This document shows positions 26,339-34,590 of a stretch of 64,000 nucleotides of DNA, in pieces. Positions within the stretch are counted from its first letter, which is position 1. Each line of letters opens with the position of its first letter. Below the pieces are notes generated by a model. The model saw only the letters and a list, made by a program, of their open reading frames with translations, ran no database searches and was not told where the DNA came from. Position numbers and translations under genes: made by a program. Origin of the DNA: Nocardioides speluncae (lineage in GTDB: Bacteria; Actinomycetota; Actinomycetes; Propionibacteriales; Nocardioidaceae); assembly GCF_003121585.1 (NCBI RefSeq), contig NZ_QEOO01000018.1, positions 1 through 64,000 on the forward strand, written 5' to 3'.

Positions 26339-27270
26339 GACCGGGCGCCCGTCTGTACGGCGTTGCGGTCGACGAGCGGGCGCGGCGCGCGTGGCAGCCA
26401 CTCCTGGGTGACGTACTCGACGATGTGCCGGCCGGCCGGCGCCTCGATCCGGTGGATACCGGGCTGGCCCTCCCAGCGGCCGGCGCCGAGGTCGGTGAAC
26501 AGCTGGTACTCGCGCCGCTTCCGCTTGGTGCGGGCGCTGGTCTCGAACGCCTCCGGGCTGGTCCAGTGCGCGAACTCGTCGGAGTCCAGCCACTTCAGCT
26601 CCACCGAGCTGCCCTCCGGCATCCGCACCGACCGGGCGTGGTCGGGGTAGATCCGCAGCTCCCACTCGAACGCTTTCACGTGCGGGTAGTCCGGGTGCAT
26701 CGGATAGCCGAACGGCTCGGCGTTGGCCAGGCCGAGGTCGAGGTAGCCGACGGTGTCGGACTCGACGTACAGCGAGTGCCGCGGGACGTAGAGGACCACG
26801 TCCTTGCCGGGCAGCTGCCAGGACAGGTCGGCCAGCAGCTTCTCGCCGTCCTCAGTCAGCACCATGTCGCCGTCCCACTTCACCGAGTACGACGTACGCA
26901 CGTGCGAGAACGACCAGTTGTAGAAGTAGGTCAGGCTGTGCACCGAGTCGGCCGGGGTGGCGAGGTGCTCGGGGCCGCAGCGGCTCACCTTGAACGGGTA
27001 CGACGTCACAAGCAGCCGGTCGGCCGCGTCGTGCTCCTCGGCGGTACGGCGGGCGACGTCCGGCGTACCGTCGTCGGACTCGTTGTCGACCAGCACCACC
27101 GCCTGGGTGGCCCGCAGCAGCGGCGGCAGCACCCACGGCAGCGACCGCGCCTCGTTCTTGACCCGCAGCACCATCGTGGTGCCAGGCAGGAGCTGGCCGC
27201 CTTCGGCCTTGGTCCACGGCCAGTCGATGTCGAAGTCGCGGATCTCCTCGATGTTGCCCAGATCGGGCAC
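26335..27270 (-). CDS. family 2-like glycosyltransferase (paralogue)
   Basis: A 311-residue paralogue of the following gene, sharing LRVKNEARSLPWVLPPLL, VLVDNESDDGTPDVA, SRCGPEHLATP, VKWDGDMVLTEDGEK and ELKWLDSDEFAHW in the same order. DGD is the likely divalent-metal motif. Start is GTG 27270, immediately beside a long inverted repeat. The 4-base overlap with the second copy shows an operon born from tandem duplication; divergence of the two suggests different donors or acceptors. Confidence 0.8.
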   Translation of the reverse strand: MPDLGNIEEIRDFDIDWPWTKAEGGQLLPGTTMVLRVKNEARSLPWVLPPLLRATQAVVLVDNESDDGTPDVARRTAEEHDAADRLLVTSYPFKVSRCGPEHLATPADSVHSLTYFYNWSFSHVRTSYSVKWDGDMVLTEDGEKLLADLSWQLPGKDVVLYVPRHSLYVESDTVGYLDLGLANAEPFGYPMHPDYPHVKAFEWELRIYPDHARSVRMPEGSSVELKWLDSDEFAHWTSPEAFETSARTKRKRREYQLFTDLGAGRWEGQPGIHRIEAPAGRHIVEYVTQEWLPRAPRPLVDRNAVQTGARS

Positions 27271-27271
27271 T

Positions 27272-27432
27272 AGTGGTCACTCCCGGAGGTTCGTCGAGGG
27301 CATGAGTGGTCAGGGTGCGCGCAGCGCAAGGCGGAGGAGGGAGGCGGGCCGGCGGCCCGTCGACCGACGACAACGCAGCGATGTGCGTGCCCTGGCCGCT
27401 CAGGCGCCGATGAACCTCCGGGAGTGACCACT
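27272..27432. repeat. long inverted repeat between glycosyltransferase and sulfotransferase genes
   Basis: Perfect 21-base arms (27272-27292 and 27412-27432, containing GTGGTCACTCCCGGAGG) enclose 119 bases whose inner parts also pair imperfectly down to a CGGGCC/GGCCCG tip near 27350. The whole gap could fold as one stem-loop of about 160 nt. It lies between same-strand genes and may be an attenuator, a processing site or a small mobile palindrome. Confidence 0.65.
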
Positions 27433-27434
27433 GG

Positions 27435-28526
27435 CTAGCGTCCCCTGGCCTTGTTGAGGGCCTTGCGGGCGCCGCGCCGGGCCTTCGGCGGGATCGCGGC
27501 GCGCACGCCGTGCGGGACCTTGCGGGCGATCCGGTCGGCAGTGCCGAGGCCCGGGTCACCGCCGGCCGCGCCACCGCCACCGTTGCCGCCGCCGGCCGCA
27601 TCCCGGCGAGCCGCGGCGGCGGACGACTGGGTGATCGCCTCGGCCTCTTCGTAGAGCAGGGTGTACTCGGCACGGAGCTCGTCGAGGACCTTGTGGGTGT
27701 CGGGCTTGTCGCCGCCCTCGTCGGCCAGCCGGTTGAGCGCCTGCCAGCTCTCCTCCGCGACGTCGCGCAGCCGCTTCGGCACGTCCACGTCGTCCCAGGT
27801 CAGCTGCACCCGGCGCAGCGACGGGTCGATGAAGTTGTGGACCTGGCGGATGTCGTTGGCGGTCGCGGTCTTCACGGACTTGAGGTCGAGCTTCTCGCCG
27901 AGCGCGTGCACCGGGACGGTCCAGTCCGACAGCATGTCGTGGTAGCGGACGAACGCGCGGTCCGAGTCACGGGTGGCGCGCTCGGTGTGCAGCATCATGT
28001 TGACCCAGGCGGCCGTGCGGTTCAGCTCGCCGAAGCGCTGGGTGTAGTACTTCTGCTTGCTGCCGACCACCTCGGTGACCGGGCGCAGCATGGTGACGTA
28101 CGACGGGGTCGCGCCGCAGCGCAGCGCCGCGGACCGCCACAGGCCGATGAACCAGGCCAGCCGCGGGTCCTTCACCACCAGCTCGTCGCCACCCTCGCGG
28201 AACTGGCCCTCCAGCCACTTGCCGAGCTCCTCGCGGACCTGCTCGTTGGTGCTCAGCTTGCCGGCTTCGAACCAGGCCTGCGGCCGGGCGTCGGAGACCT
28301 GGACGCTGCAGCGGCGCAGCAGCCGGTCGTGGAAGTCGACCACCCACTGCGGCTCGCCGAAGCCCTTCGGGTTGGTGTCGTCCGCGGCGACCTCGGGCTG
28401 CGGAACATGCATGCCCAGGGTCTGCAGGGTTCCGGACATGGTGCTTGTGCCACTTCGTCCCGATCCGACCACGAAGACGACACGACGAGATGACGCAGGC
28501 AGCGGGGGGTTCGACATGGCCGACAT
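27435..28526 (-). CDS. sulfotransferase family protein
   Basis: A 363-residue protein with the 5'-phosphosulfate-binding loop of PAPS-dependent sulfotransferases (VFVVGSGRSGTSTMSGTLQ, residues 17-35) and a later VVKDPRLAWF segment of the 3'-phosphate type. It would move sulfate from PAPS to a sugar or lipid hydroxyl. The last 60 residues are Gly/Ala-rich then strongly basic (RKVPHGVRAAIPPKARRGAR) and could bind membrane or polyanion. ATG 28526 or the in-frame ATG 28517 could be the start; neither has a strong ribosome site. Confidence 0.78.
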   Translation of the reverse strand: MSAMSNPPLPASSRRVVFVVGSGRSGTSTMSGTLQTLGMHVPQPEVAADDTNPKGFGEPQWVVDFHDRLLRRCSVQVSDARPQAWFEAGKLSTNEQVREELGKWLEGQFREGGDELVVKDPRLAWFIGLWRSAALRCGATPSYVTMLRPVTEVVGSKQKYYTQRFGELNRTAAWVNMMLHTERATRDSDRAFVRYHDMLSDWTVPVHALGEKLDLKSVKTATANDIRQVHNFIDPSLRRVQLTWDDVDVPKRLRDVAEESWQALNRLADEGGDKPDTHKVLDELRAEYTLLYEEAEAITQSSAAAARRDAAGGGNGGGGAAGGDPGLGTADRIARKVPHGVRAAIPPKARRGARKALNKARGR

Positions 28527-28562
28527 GCTACCGGGGTGCGGCGGTGGCCAAACCTCGGCCGT

Positions 28563-29648
28563 CTAGCCCTCTTCTTGATCTCCTTGGTTTCGAGACGGTC
28601 GCTGCGCGACCTCCTCAACCGGCGGAGCCTCCGACTCTGGTTCGGGTTCGGGCTCCGGCTCGGGCTCCGGCTCAGGCTGGAGCTCGCGGAGCTCGGCACC
28701 CAGCTCCCAGGTCCGCTGCCGCAGCCGCTTGGCGCGATCGTTGAGTACGCCGATCCGCTCGTGCCGCTCGATCAGCTCGGCCAGGGCAGGCAGCACCGGC
28801 TTCACGTCGCCGCGCCAGGTGGCCAGCCGGCCGACCTGGTCGCCGTCCACGGGCTGGTAGCCGTACGCCTCGAGGTCCGCGGCGTACAGCTTGTTGACGA
28901 CGGCGGCGGTCTCCTCGTCGTACAGGCCGGGCGAGTAACCGAGGAGCGTGCGGTTCTCCCGGCGCCGCTTGACCTTGTCGACGGCGGGGCCGACGTGGTT
29001 GCGCAGCCGGCGCAGCGTGAGGTCCATCTGCTCGGTGTGGCCGACGTGGTTGAGGTTGGGCGCGTCGGTGAGTACCTCGGTCTGCGGGGCCCAGTGGACG
29101 TCGAGCGGGAACCGCTCGTCCGGCTCGCCGAGCGACAGCACGAACCGGCGGAAGTCCTCGACGATCTCGGCCGGCCAGCGCGGGATCCGCGGGAACCAGT
29201 CGGCCTCGGCGTACCGCTTGACGTACTGCGGCTCGCGCATCAGCAGCTTGGACTGCCACGCGGAGAAGAGCCGCCGCGCCGGGTCGCGGACCACGGTGAA
29301 CCGCAGCCAGGAGTCGTCGGCCTCGATCTCCGCGCGCTCGTCGTCGCCGAGCTCGGACCATCGCAGCCGCTCCGGCCAGAGGCTGACGTCGTGGATCGTC
29401 ATCACCTGGGAGATCTGCGGGGTCAGGCTGGTGCCGAGGTAGTCGGGATTGACGCCACCGAGCTGGCCGAGCGTCCACAGGATCGACGTACACCCGCCCT
29501 TGGGCATCGGTACGAAGACGACCTTGCGCTTCGGCAGCACCATGCTCCGCGCGCGGGCATGGCTGACCGGCTGCTCGACCTCATCAGCAGTGGTCTGCTC
29601 CAGCGTGTCCAACTCGCCTCCAGTGTCCAGGCACCCCGTCGTTTGCAT
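28563..29648 (-). CDS. carbohydrate sulfotransferase (sulfotransferase family 2)
   Basis: A 361-residue cytosolic protein with the PAPS-binding elements of HNK-1/chondroitin-type sulfotransferases: VFVPMPKGGCTSILW (residues 44-58) and FTVVRDPARRLFSAW (near 118). It should sulfate a glycan; the neighbouring glycosyltransferases could build that acceptor. The C-terminal 40 residues are a Pro-Glu dipeptide repeat encoded by a simple DNA repeat (about 28615-28680), a flexible acidic tail of uncertain role. Upstream lie tandem hairpins that end the next operon. Confidence 0.8.
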   Translation of the reverse strand: MQTTGCLDTGGELDTLEQTTADEVEQPVSHARARSMVLPKRKVVFVPMPKGGCTSILWTLGQLGGVNPDYLGTSLTPQISQVMTIHDVSLWPERLRWSELGDDERAEIEADDSWLRFTVVRDPARRLFSAWQSKLLMREPQYVKRYAEADWFPRIPRWPAEIVEDFRRFVLSLGEPDERFPLDVHWAPQTEVLTDAPNLNHVGHTEQMDLTLRRLRNHVGPAVDKVKRRRENRTLLGYSPGLYDEETAAVVNKLYAADLEAYGYQPVDGDQVGRLATWRGDVKPVLPALAELIERHERIGVLNDRAKRLRQRTWELGAELRELQPEPEPEPEPEPEPESEAPPVEEVAQRPSRNQGDQEEG

Positions 29649-29684
29649 GATCCTAGGCTTCGCCGCAAGGTAAAGGGACAGAAG

Positions 29685-29832
29685 GCGACATTGTGGCGAG
29701 AATGTCGCGTGACCAGCACCGTCGGCTGGGGTGGGACGTCATACGGAGCGGTCGCAACAGCCCCCAGTTCGTATGACGTCCGGCGCGACGTCATACGGAG
29801 CGGTCGCCATAACCGCGGGCTCGTATGACGTC
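29685..29832. terminator. three tandem hairpins downstream of the DAG kinase gene
   Basis: Two nearly identical 46-base hairpins (29735-29780 and 29787-29832) have arms GACGTCATACG / CGTATGACGTC and share a 21-base left side. A third (29685-29708) has perfect 8-base arms GCGACATT / AATGTCGC. They lie between the leftward DAG kinase stop and the sulfotransferase start, so they probably terminate the former; the third may affect the latter's promoter. Confidence 0.6.
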
Positions 29833-29847
29833 GCCCGCGACCGACTC

Positions 29848-30759
29848 TCAGCCGAGCAGGTTGAGGGCGCCGGGGAGCAGGGTGACGGTGGCGGGATCGT
29901 CGCCACGCCGAGGGAGTACGCCGAGCGGCTCGCCGTCGCCGCCGACCGGGATCGGGCCGCGGGCAGTGGCGCCGCGCAGGGTGACCTCGCGGCCGCGGAG
30001 GACGGTCACCTCGGGCAGCGCGACGTGCTCGCCGTCGTACACCTTGGGCATCGAGCGGATCAGCCCGAGCTTGGACGCCGCCTCGATCACCACCACGTCG
30101 ATCAGGCCGTCGTCGAGGACCGCGCCAGGCGCGATCTTCATCCCCTTGCCATAGTACGCCGAGTTGGCGGCCACGACCGTCGCGGCCCGAAACGTCTGAG
30201 CGGCGCCGTCGACGACCACCTCGACCTCCGCCGGCCGGTACGCCGCGAGCGCGCGGACCGCTGCCAGCGGGTACTGCAGGCTCTTCGGGACGAACCGCGA
30301 CCGGTCCACGATCTCGGCGGCGACCGCGTCCACCCCGCCGTAGACCGAGCCCGCGACCACGCGCGACGTGCCGCCCGGGCCGGTGTAGCGGAGCAGGTCC
30401 ACCTTCCTCGGCTCAGCCTCGAGGAGCACCCGGACCGCACCCTCGGTGTCGTCGCGGGAGATCCCGACCATCCGTGCGAAGTCGTTGCCGCGGCCGGCCG
30501 GCAGCAGCCCGAGCACGCCGCCGCGCGCGGACACCTCGCCGGCGAGCGAGGAGAGCATCCCGTCGCCGCCGACCGAGACCACCACGTCGCCGCGGTCCAC
30601 GGCGGCCGCGACCAGTGCGACCGTCGCCTTCGGGCCGGGCGAGTAGGTCACCTCGACCTCGGCGCCGGCGTCCCGGAGCAGCCGCGAGGCCGGCACCACG
30701 GCCTCAGGCGCCGCGCCGCCGCCTGACCGCGGGTTGACCAGGAAGGTGTAGGACCTCAC
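29848..30759 (-). CDS. diacylglycerol kinase family lipid kinase
   Basis: A 303-residue lipid kinase with the DAGK catalytic fold: FLVNPRSGGG at the N-terminus, the nucleotide loop VVSVGGDGMLSSLAGEV, GLLPAGRGNDFARMVGI and a C-terminal beta domain (KIAPGAVLDDGLIDVVVI). It phosphorylates diacylglycerol or a related lipid at the membrane. Start is GTG 30759, overlapping the upstream flavoprotein stop (GTGA). The order flavoprotein-kinase beside TetR-GlpD resembles Rv2251-Rv2252 next to Rv2250c-Rv2249c in M. tuberculosis, where Rv2252 is a diacylglycerol kinase. Confidence 0.88.
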   Translation of the reverse strand: MRSYTFLVNPRSGGGAAPEAVVPASRLLRDAGAEVEVTYSPGPKATVALVAAAVDRGDVVVSVGGDGMLSSLAGEVSARGGVLGLLPAGRGNDFARMVGISRDDTEGAVRVLLEAEPRKVDLLRYTGPGGTSRVVAGSVYGGVDAVAAEIVDRSRFVPKSLQYPLAAVRALAAYRPAEVEVVVDGAAQTFRAATVVAANSAYYGKGMKIAPGAVLDDGLIDVVVIEAASKLGLIRSMPKVYDGEHVALPEVTVLRGREVTLRGATARGPIPVGGDGEPLGVLPRRGDDPATVTLLPGALNLLG

Positions 30760-32330
30760 GGGATCAGCACTCCCGGGTTGAGGATGCCGACCGGGTCGAG
30801 CTCGGCCTTGACCGCCCGCAGGATCGCGACGCCGACCGGCCCGATCTCCTCGGCGTACCACTGCTTGTGGTCGGTGCCGACCGCGTGGTGGTGGGTGATC
30901 GTGGCGCCGGCGGCGATCATCGCGTCGCTGGCCGCGGCCTTGGCGGCGCGCCACTGGGCGACGGGGTCCTCGCCCTCCTTCGCCGCGACGGTGAAGTAGA
31001 GCGAGCAGCCGGTCTCATAGACGTGCGAGATGTGACAGAGCACCAGCGTGCCCTCGCCCAGCGAGGTGGTCAGCGCGGCCGAGACGTCGGCGTACAGCCG
31101 CTCCATCCCTCCCCAGAAGGTGGCCGTCTCCAGCGTCTCCACGAGGACGCCGACGTCGAGCAGCGAGTCGCGCAGGTACGGCGCGTTGAAGCGGCCATGC
31201 GCCCACGCCTCACCGCGCTCGGTCCCCAGCGGCTTGCCGCCGAGCTCGGTCAGCAGCGCCGCCACCGCCGCCCGCCGGGCCTCGACGGCGGCAGGGGTGC
31301 CCTCGAAGCCGGCGATCATCAGGCAGCCGCCCTCGCTCGCGCCGCCGATCTCGTCGGGACGGGCCAGGTTGATCGCGGTCTCGGCCTCGTCGGAGAGCCG
31401 GAGCACGGTCGGCTGCAGCCCGGCCTGGACGACGCCGCGCATCGCCGCGGCACCCTCGGTGAAGGACCCGAACGACCAGGCCTCGTAGACCTTGGTCTCC
31501 GGCACCGGCCGCACCCGCACGGTCACCGACGTGATCACGCCGAGCGTGCCCTCCGAGCCGAGCACCAGCTGGCGCAGGTCCGGGCCGGCGGCGTTGGCGG
31601 GCGCGGTGCCGAGGTCGAGCCGCCCGGACGGGGTGGCCAGGGTCAGCCCGACCACCATCGCGTCGAACCGGCCGAAGCCGGCGCTCGACTGGCCGCTGGA
31701 CCGGGTCGCGGCGAACCCGCCGATGCTCGCGAACTCGAACGACTGCGGAAAGTGGCCGAGCGTCACGCCGTGCTCAGCGAGCAGCGCCTCCGCCTCCGGG
31801 CCGCGCAGGCCTGGCTCGAGGGTCGCGGTCATCGAGACCTTGTCGACGCTGATCAGCCGCTTCATCCGGATCAGATCCAGGCTCACCACGCCGGCATACG
31901 CCGCCCGCGCGGCGACCAGGCCGCCCGTGACCGACGTACCGCCGCCGAACGGGACCACCGCCACCCGCTGCTCGACGGCGATCGCGAGCACCGCGGCCAC
32001 CTCGTCGTACGAGCCGGGCCGGACCACCGCGTCCGGCGCGTCAGAGAGGTCGCCGGCCCGGGCGCGCAGCAGGTCGGGCGTGGACTTGCCACGGGTGCGC
32101 AGCCGCCGGAACGCGTCGTCGGTGAGCACGTGCGCGTCGCCGACCACCTCCCGGAACGCGGCGAGCACCGGGTCGCTCAGCACCGGCGCCGGCAACTGTG
32201 GGTCGGCCACCACCGGCTGCTCGGTGAGCGCGCCGAAGGCCAGCTCCACCAACCCGCGCGCGGAGTCCGGCAGCGGCGTGGCGGCGGTCGGGTCTCCCCA
32301 CCGGCTGGGGTGCATCTCGGGGGTCGTCAT
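30756..32330 (-). CDS. FAD-binding oxidase, AGPS-like (alkyl-DHAP synthase family)
   Basis: A 524-residue flavoprotein of the vanillyl-alcohol-oxidase fold. The PCMH FAD domain shows VRPGSYDEVAAVLAIA, VPFGGGTSVTGG and LGSEGTLGVITSVTVRV. The cap has VLCHISHVYETGCSLYFT and HHAVGTDHKQWY, both characteristic of alkyldihydroxyacetonephosphate synthase, which forms the ether bond of ether lipids. Bacterial members may do other chemistry, so ether-lipid synthesis is a hypothesis supported by the DAG kinase and GlpD beside it. ATG 32330 lies inside the shared operator, so the transcript is probably nearly leaderless. Confidence 0.82.
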   Translation of the reverse strand: MTTPEMHPSRWGDPTAATPLPDSARGLVELAFGALTEQPVVADPQLPAPVLSDPVLAAFREVVGDAHVLTDDAFRRLRTRGKSTPDLLRARAGDLSDAPDAVVRPGSYDEVAAVLAIAVEQRVAVVPFGGGTSVTGGLVAARAAYAGVVSLDLIRMKRLISVDKVSMTATLEPGLRGPEAEALLAEHGVTLGHFPQSFEFASIGGFAATRSSGQSSAGFGRFDAMVVGLTLATPSGRLDLGTAPANAAGPDLRQLVLGSEGTLGVITSVTVRVRPVPETKVYEAWSFGSFTEGAAAMRGVVQAGLQPTVLRLSDEAETAINLARPDEIGGASEGGCLMIAGFEGTPAAVEARRAAVAALLTELGGKPLGTERGEAWAHGRFNAPYLRDSLLDVGVLVETLETATFWGGMERLYADVSAALTTSLGEGTLVLCHISHVYETGCSLYFTVAAKEGEDPVAQWRAAKAAASDAMIAAGATITHHHAVGTDHKQWYAEEIGPVGVAILRAVKAELDPVGILNPGVLIP

Positions 32331-32366
32331 GTGCCATAATGTGACACATGAACGTAGATTGTCACA
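32328..32366. promoter_or_regulatory. bidirectional promoter/operator between the flavoprotein and tetR
   Basis: Two overlapping dyads: CATGTG...CACATG (32328-32350) and TGTGACA-N13-TGTCACA (32340-32366). On the leftward strand GTGACA and CATTAT are 18 bases apart and CATTAT ends about 6 bases before the flavoprotein ATG, fitting a leaderless promoter. Probable TetR binding region. Confidence 0.6.
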
Positions 32367-32382
32367 ACGTGGCGGCCAGCGC

Positions 32383-32952
32383 GTGACCCAGCGCGACAGC
32401 TACCTCGACGCCGCCCGGGACTGCATCCTCGACCTCGGCTGGCGGCGGACCACGCTGACCGAGGTCGCCCGCCGTGCCGGCGTCTCCCGGATGACGATCT
32501 ACCGCACCTGGGCCGACATGCCGGCCCTCCTCGGCGACCTGCTGACCCGCGAGCTGGGCGCGCTGATGATCACGCTCACCGATGAGCCTGACCCGACCGC
32601 GCCCTGGGCCGACCGGCTCGCCGACCTGGTCGTCAACGCGATCATGGCGCTGCGCGCGAACCCGCTGTTCCGCAGGATCCTCGACCTGGACGCCGAACTG
32701 CTGCTGCCCTACCTGCTGGAGCGGCGCGGCCGGACCCAGGAGGCGATGCTCGGCATCCTGGTCGCGCAGATCGCCGAGGCGCAGGCAGCGGGCTCGGCCC
32801 GCGCGGGCGACCCGGTGCTGATCGCCCGCAGCCTGGTGCTGACCACCCACGGCTTCACCTTCTCGATGCCGACCATGGCCGACGACGCGATCACCGAGGA
32901 AGCGATGCTCGGCGAGCTTCGGCTCCTCCTCGCGCGCGGGCTCGCACCGTGA
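32383..32952 (+). CDS. TetR family transcriptional regulator
   Basis: A 189-residue repressor with the TetR helix-turn-helix (RDSYLDAARDCILDLGWRRTTLTEVARRAGVSRMTIYRTW, read in pieces along residues 4-42) and a helical ligand domain. GTG 32383 is chosen; an in-frame TTG at 32359 lies inside the operator. Its stop overlaps the GlpD start as GTGA. Position and divergent operator mirror Rv2250c, and it likely controls itself, glpD and the divergent flavoprotein-kinase operon. Confidence 0.85.
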   Translation: MTQRDSYLDAARDCILDLGWRRTTLTEVARRAGVSRMTIYRTWADMPALLGDLLTRELGALMITLTDEPDPTAPWADRLADLVVNAIMALRANPLFRRILDLDAELLLPYLLERRGRTQEAMLGILVAQIAEAQAAGSARAGDPVLIARSLVLTTHGFTFSMPTMADDAITEEAMLGELRLLLARGLAP

Positions 32953-34508
32953 GCCCGCACAAGCCTGTGCCGGCCAGCGACCGGGGCCGGCTCGCTGCCG
33001 GGCTCGACGGCGTACCCGACCGCACCGACCTGCTGGTCATCGGCCTTGGAGTGACCGGCGCCGGCGTGGCCCTCGATGCCGCCTCGCGCGGGCTGGACGT
33101 GGTCGCGGTCGACGCCCACGACGTCGCCTTCGGTACGTCGCGCTGGTCGTCGAAGCTTGTCCACGGCGGCCTGCGCTACCTGGCCAAGCTCCAGCTCGGC
33201 GTGGCCCATGAGAGCGCGGTCGAGCGCGGCATCCTGATGGCGGTCACCGCGCCGCACCTCAGCCACCCGATGCCGATGCTGATCCCGCTGACCTCCGGTA
33301 CGTCGAAGGTCCAGGCCGCGGTCACCACCGCCGGGCTGCGCGCTGGCGACCTGCTCCGGCGCAGCGCCCACACCAGCGCCGACCTGCTCCCGAAGCCGCG
33401 CCGGATCTCCCGGGCCGAGGCGCTCACGCTGGCGCCCGGCCTCCGCTCCGAGGGGCTCCGCGGCGCACTGCTGTCCTGGGACGGGCAGCTCGAGGACGAC
33501 GCCCGGCTGACGCTCGGCATCGCCCGCACCGCCGCGGCGCACGGCGCCCGGGTGCGGACCCGCGTTCGGGTGGTGTCCGCGACCGGGACCAGCGCCGTAC
33601 TCCGCGACGAGCTGACCGGCGAGACCCGCACCATCGAGGCCGGCGCGGTCGTCAGCGCCACCGGCGTCTGGGCCGGTGACCTGGTCCCCGAGGTGCGGCT
33701 GCGGCCGAGCCGTGGCACTCACCTGGTGCTGCGGGCGTCGACGTTCCCTGGGCTCCGGGTGGCGGTGACCGCGCCGGTGCCGGGCGAGAGCAACCGCTTC
33801 GTGTTCGTGCTGCCCCAGGCCGACGGCACCGTGTACGCCGGCCTCACCGACGAGCCCGTGTCCGGCGAGATCCCGGACGTGCCGGAGCCGTCGGAGGCCG
33901 AGGTCGGCTTCCTGATCGACGTGGTCGCGGCGGCGTTCACGCGGCCGCTGCGGCGAGACGACGTGGTCGGGATGTACGCCGGGCTGCGGCCGCTGCTGGA
34001 CACCGGCGACGGCAGCACCGCCGATCTGTCCCGCTCCCACGCGGTGCTCACGTCGGAGACCGGCGTGGTCACCATCGTCGGCGGCAAGCTCACGACGTAC
34101 CGGCAGATGGCCGAGGACGCGGTCGACGCCGCGATCGCCGCGGCCGGGCTTCGGGCGAAGGCGTGCCGTACCCGGAACCTGCCGCTGCTCGGCGCCGCGC
34201 CGCGTTCGCTGCTGGCGGCGCTGGAGGACCCCGAGCGGCTGGTCCGCCGCTACGGCACCGAGGCGGCGCTGGTCCTGGAGAACGCCCGCGCTGTGACTGG
34301 GCTTGCCGACGACGAGCTGCTGGCACCCGTCGCGCCCGGCGTACCCGTCACCCTCGCCGAGCTCGTCTTCGGCGTCACCCACGAGGGCGCGGTTGACGCC
34401 GGCGACCTGCTGGACCGCCGTACCCGGATCGGCCTGGTCCCTGCGGATCGGGAGGCGGCCCTGCCCGCCGCCGAGCGGGCGTTGGAGCTGGCGCGACCGT
34501 CCTTGTAA
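32949..34508 (+). CDS. glpD: aerobic glycerol-3-phosphate dehydrogenase
   Basis: FAD-dependent membrane-associated dehydrogenase of 519 residues converting glycerol-3-phosphate to dihydroxyacetone phosphate and feeding electrons to quinone. The FAD fingerprint LVIGLGVTGAGVALDAASRG begins near residue 29; the GlpD signature GTSRWSSKLVHGGLRYL follows, and the C-terminal DAO_C domain contains VTHEGAVDAGDLLDRRTRIG. GTG start overlaps tetR. DHAP is the substrate for acyl/alkyl-DHAP formation, so it may supply the AGPS-like enzyme. Confidence 0.93.
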   Translation: MSPHKPVPASDRGRLAAGLDGVPDRTDLLVIGLGVTGAGVALDAASRGLDVVAVDAHDVAFGTSRWSSKLVHGGLRYLAKLQLGVAHESAVERGILMAVTAPHLSHPMPMLIPLTSGTSKVQAAVTTAGLRAGDLLRRSAHTSADLLPKPRRISRAEALTLAPGLRSEGLRGALLSWDGQLEDDARLTLGIARTAAAHGARVRTRVRVVSATGTSAVLRDELTGETRTIEAGAVVSATGVWAGDLVPEVRLRPSRGTHLVLRASTFPGLRVAVTAPVPGESNRFVFVLPQADGTVYAGLTDEPVSGEIPDVPEPSEAEVGFLIDVVAAAFTRPLRRDDVVGMYAGLRPLLDTGDGSTADLSRSHAVLTSETGVVTIVGGKLTTYRQMAEDAVDAAIAAAGLRAKACRTRNLPLLGAAPRSLLAALEDPERLVRRYGTEAALVLENARAVTGLADDELLAPVAPGVPVTLAELVFGVTHEGAVDAGDLLDRRTRIGLVPADREAALPAAERALELARPSL

Positions 34509-34575
34509 CGCGGAGTTATGCGCACTGACCCTCGGTAATTACTGCGGGTCAGTGCGCATAACTCCGCGTTACAAG
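34502..34575. terminator. 30-bp perfect palindrome after glpD
   Basis: Arms 34502-34531 and 34546-34575 are identical in reverse complement over all 30 bases, with a 14-base loop. The left arm contains the glpD stop TAA. The convergent VOC gene ends 15 bases further on. No T tract. Likely bidirectional terminator; the perfection is unusual. Confidence 0.8.
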
Positions 34576-34590
34576 GCTGGCCTGCCCTGG

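Noticed and set aside
26339..26665. N-terminal extension of the second glycosyltransferase
   Set aside because: Arg/Pro-rich shadow inside the paralogous gene; GT homology begins at GTG 26338.
28615..28680. Short tandem repeat considered as a regulatory or CRISPR-like repeat
   Set aside because: It is an in-frame Pro-Glu codon repeat forming the tail of the sulfotransferase, with no spacers.
32340..32366. Third copy of the fadA/racemase dyad
   Set aside because: Half-sites TGACA/TGTCA are present but with a 13-base spacer instead of 7, and it fits a TetR operator better.
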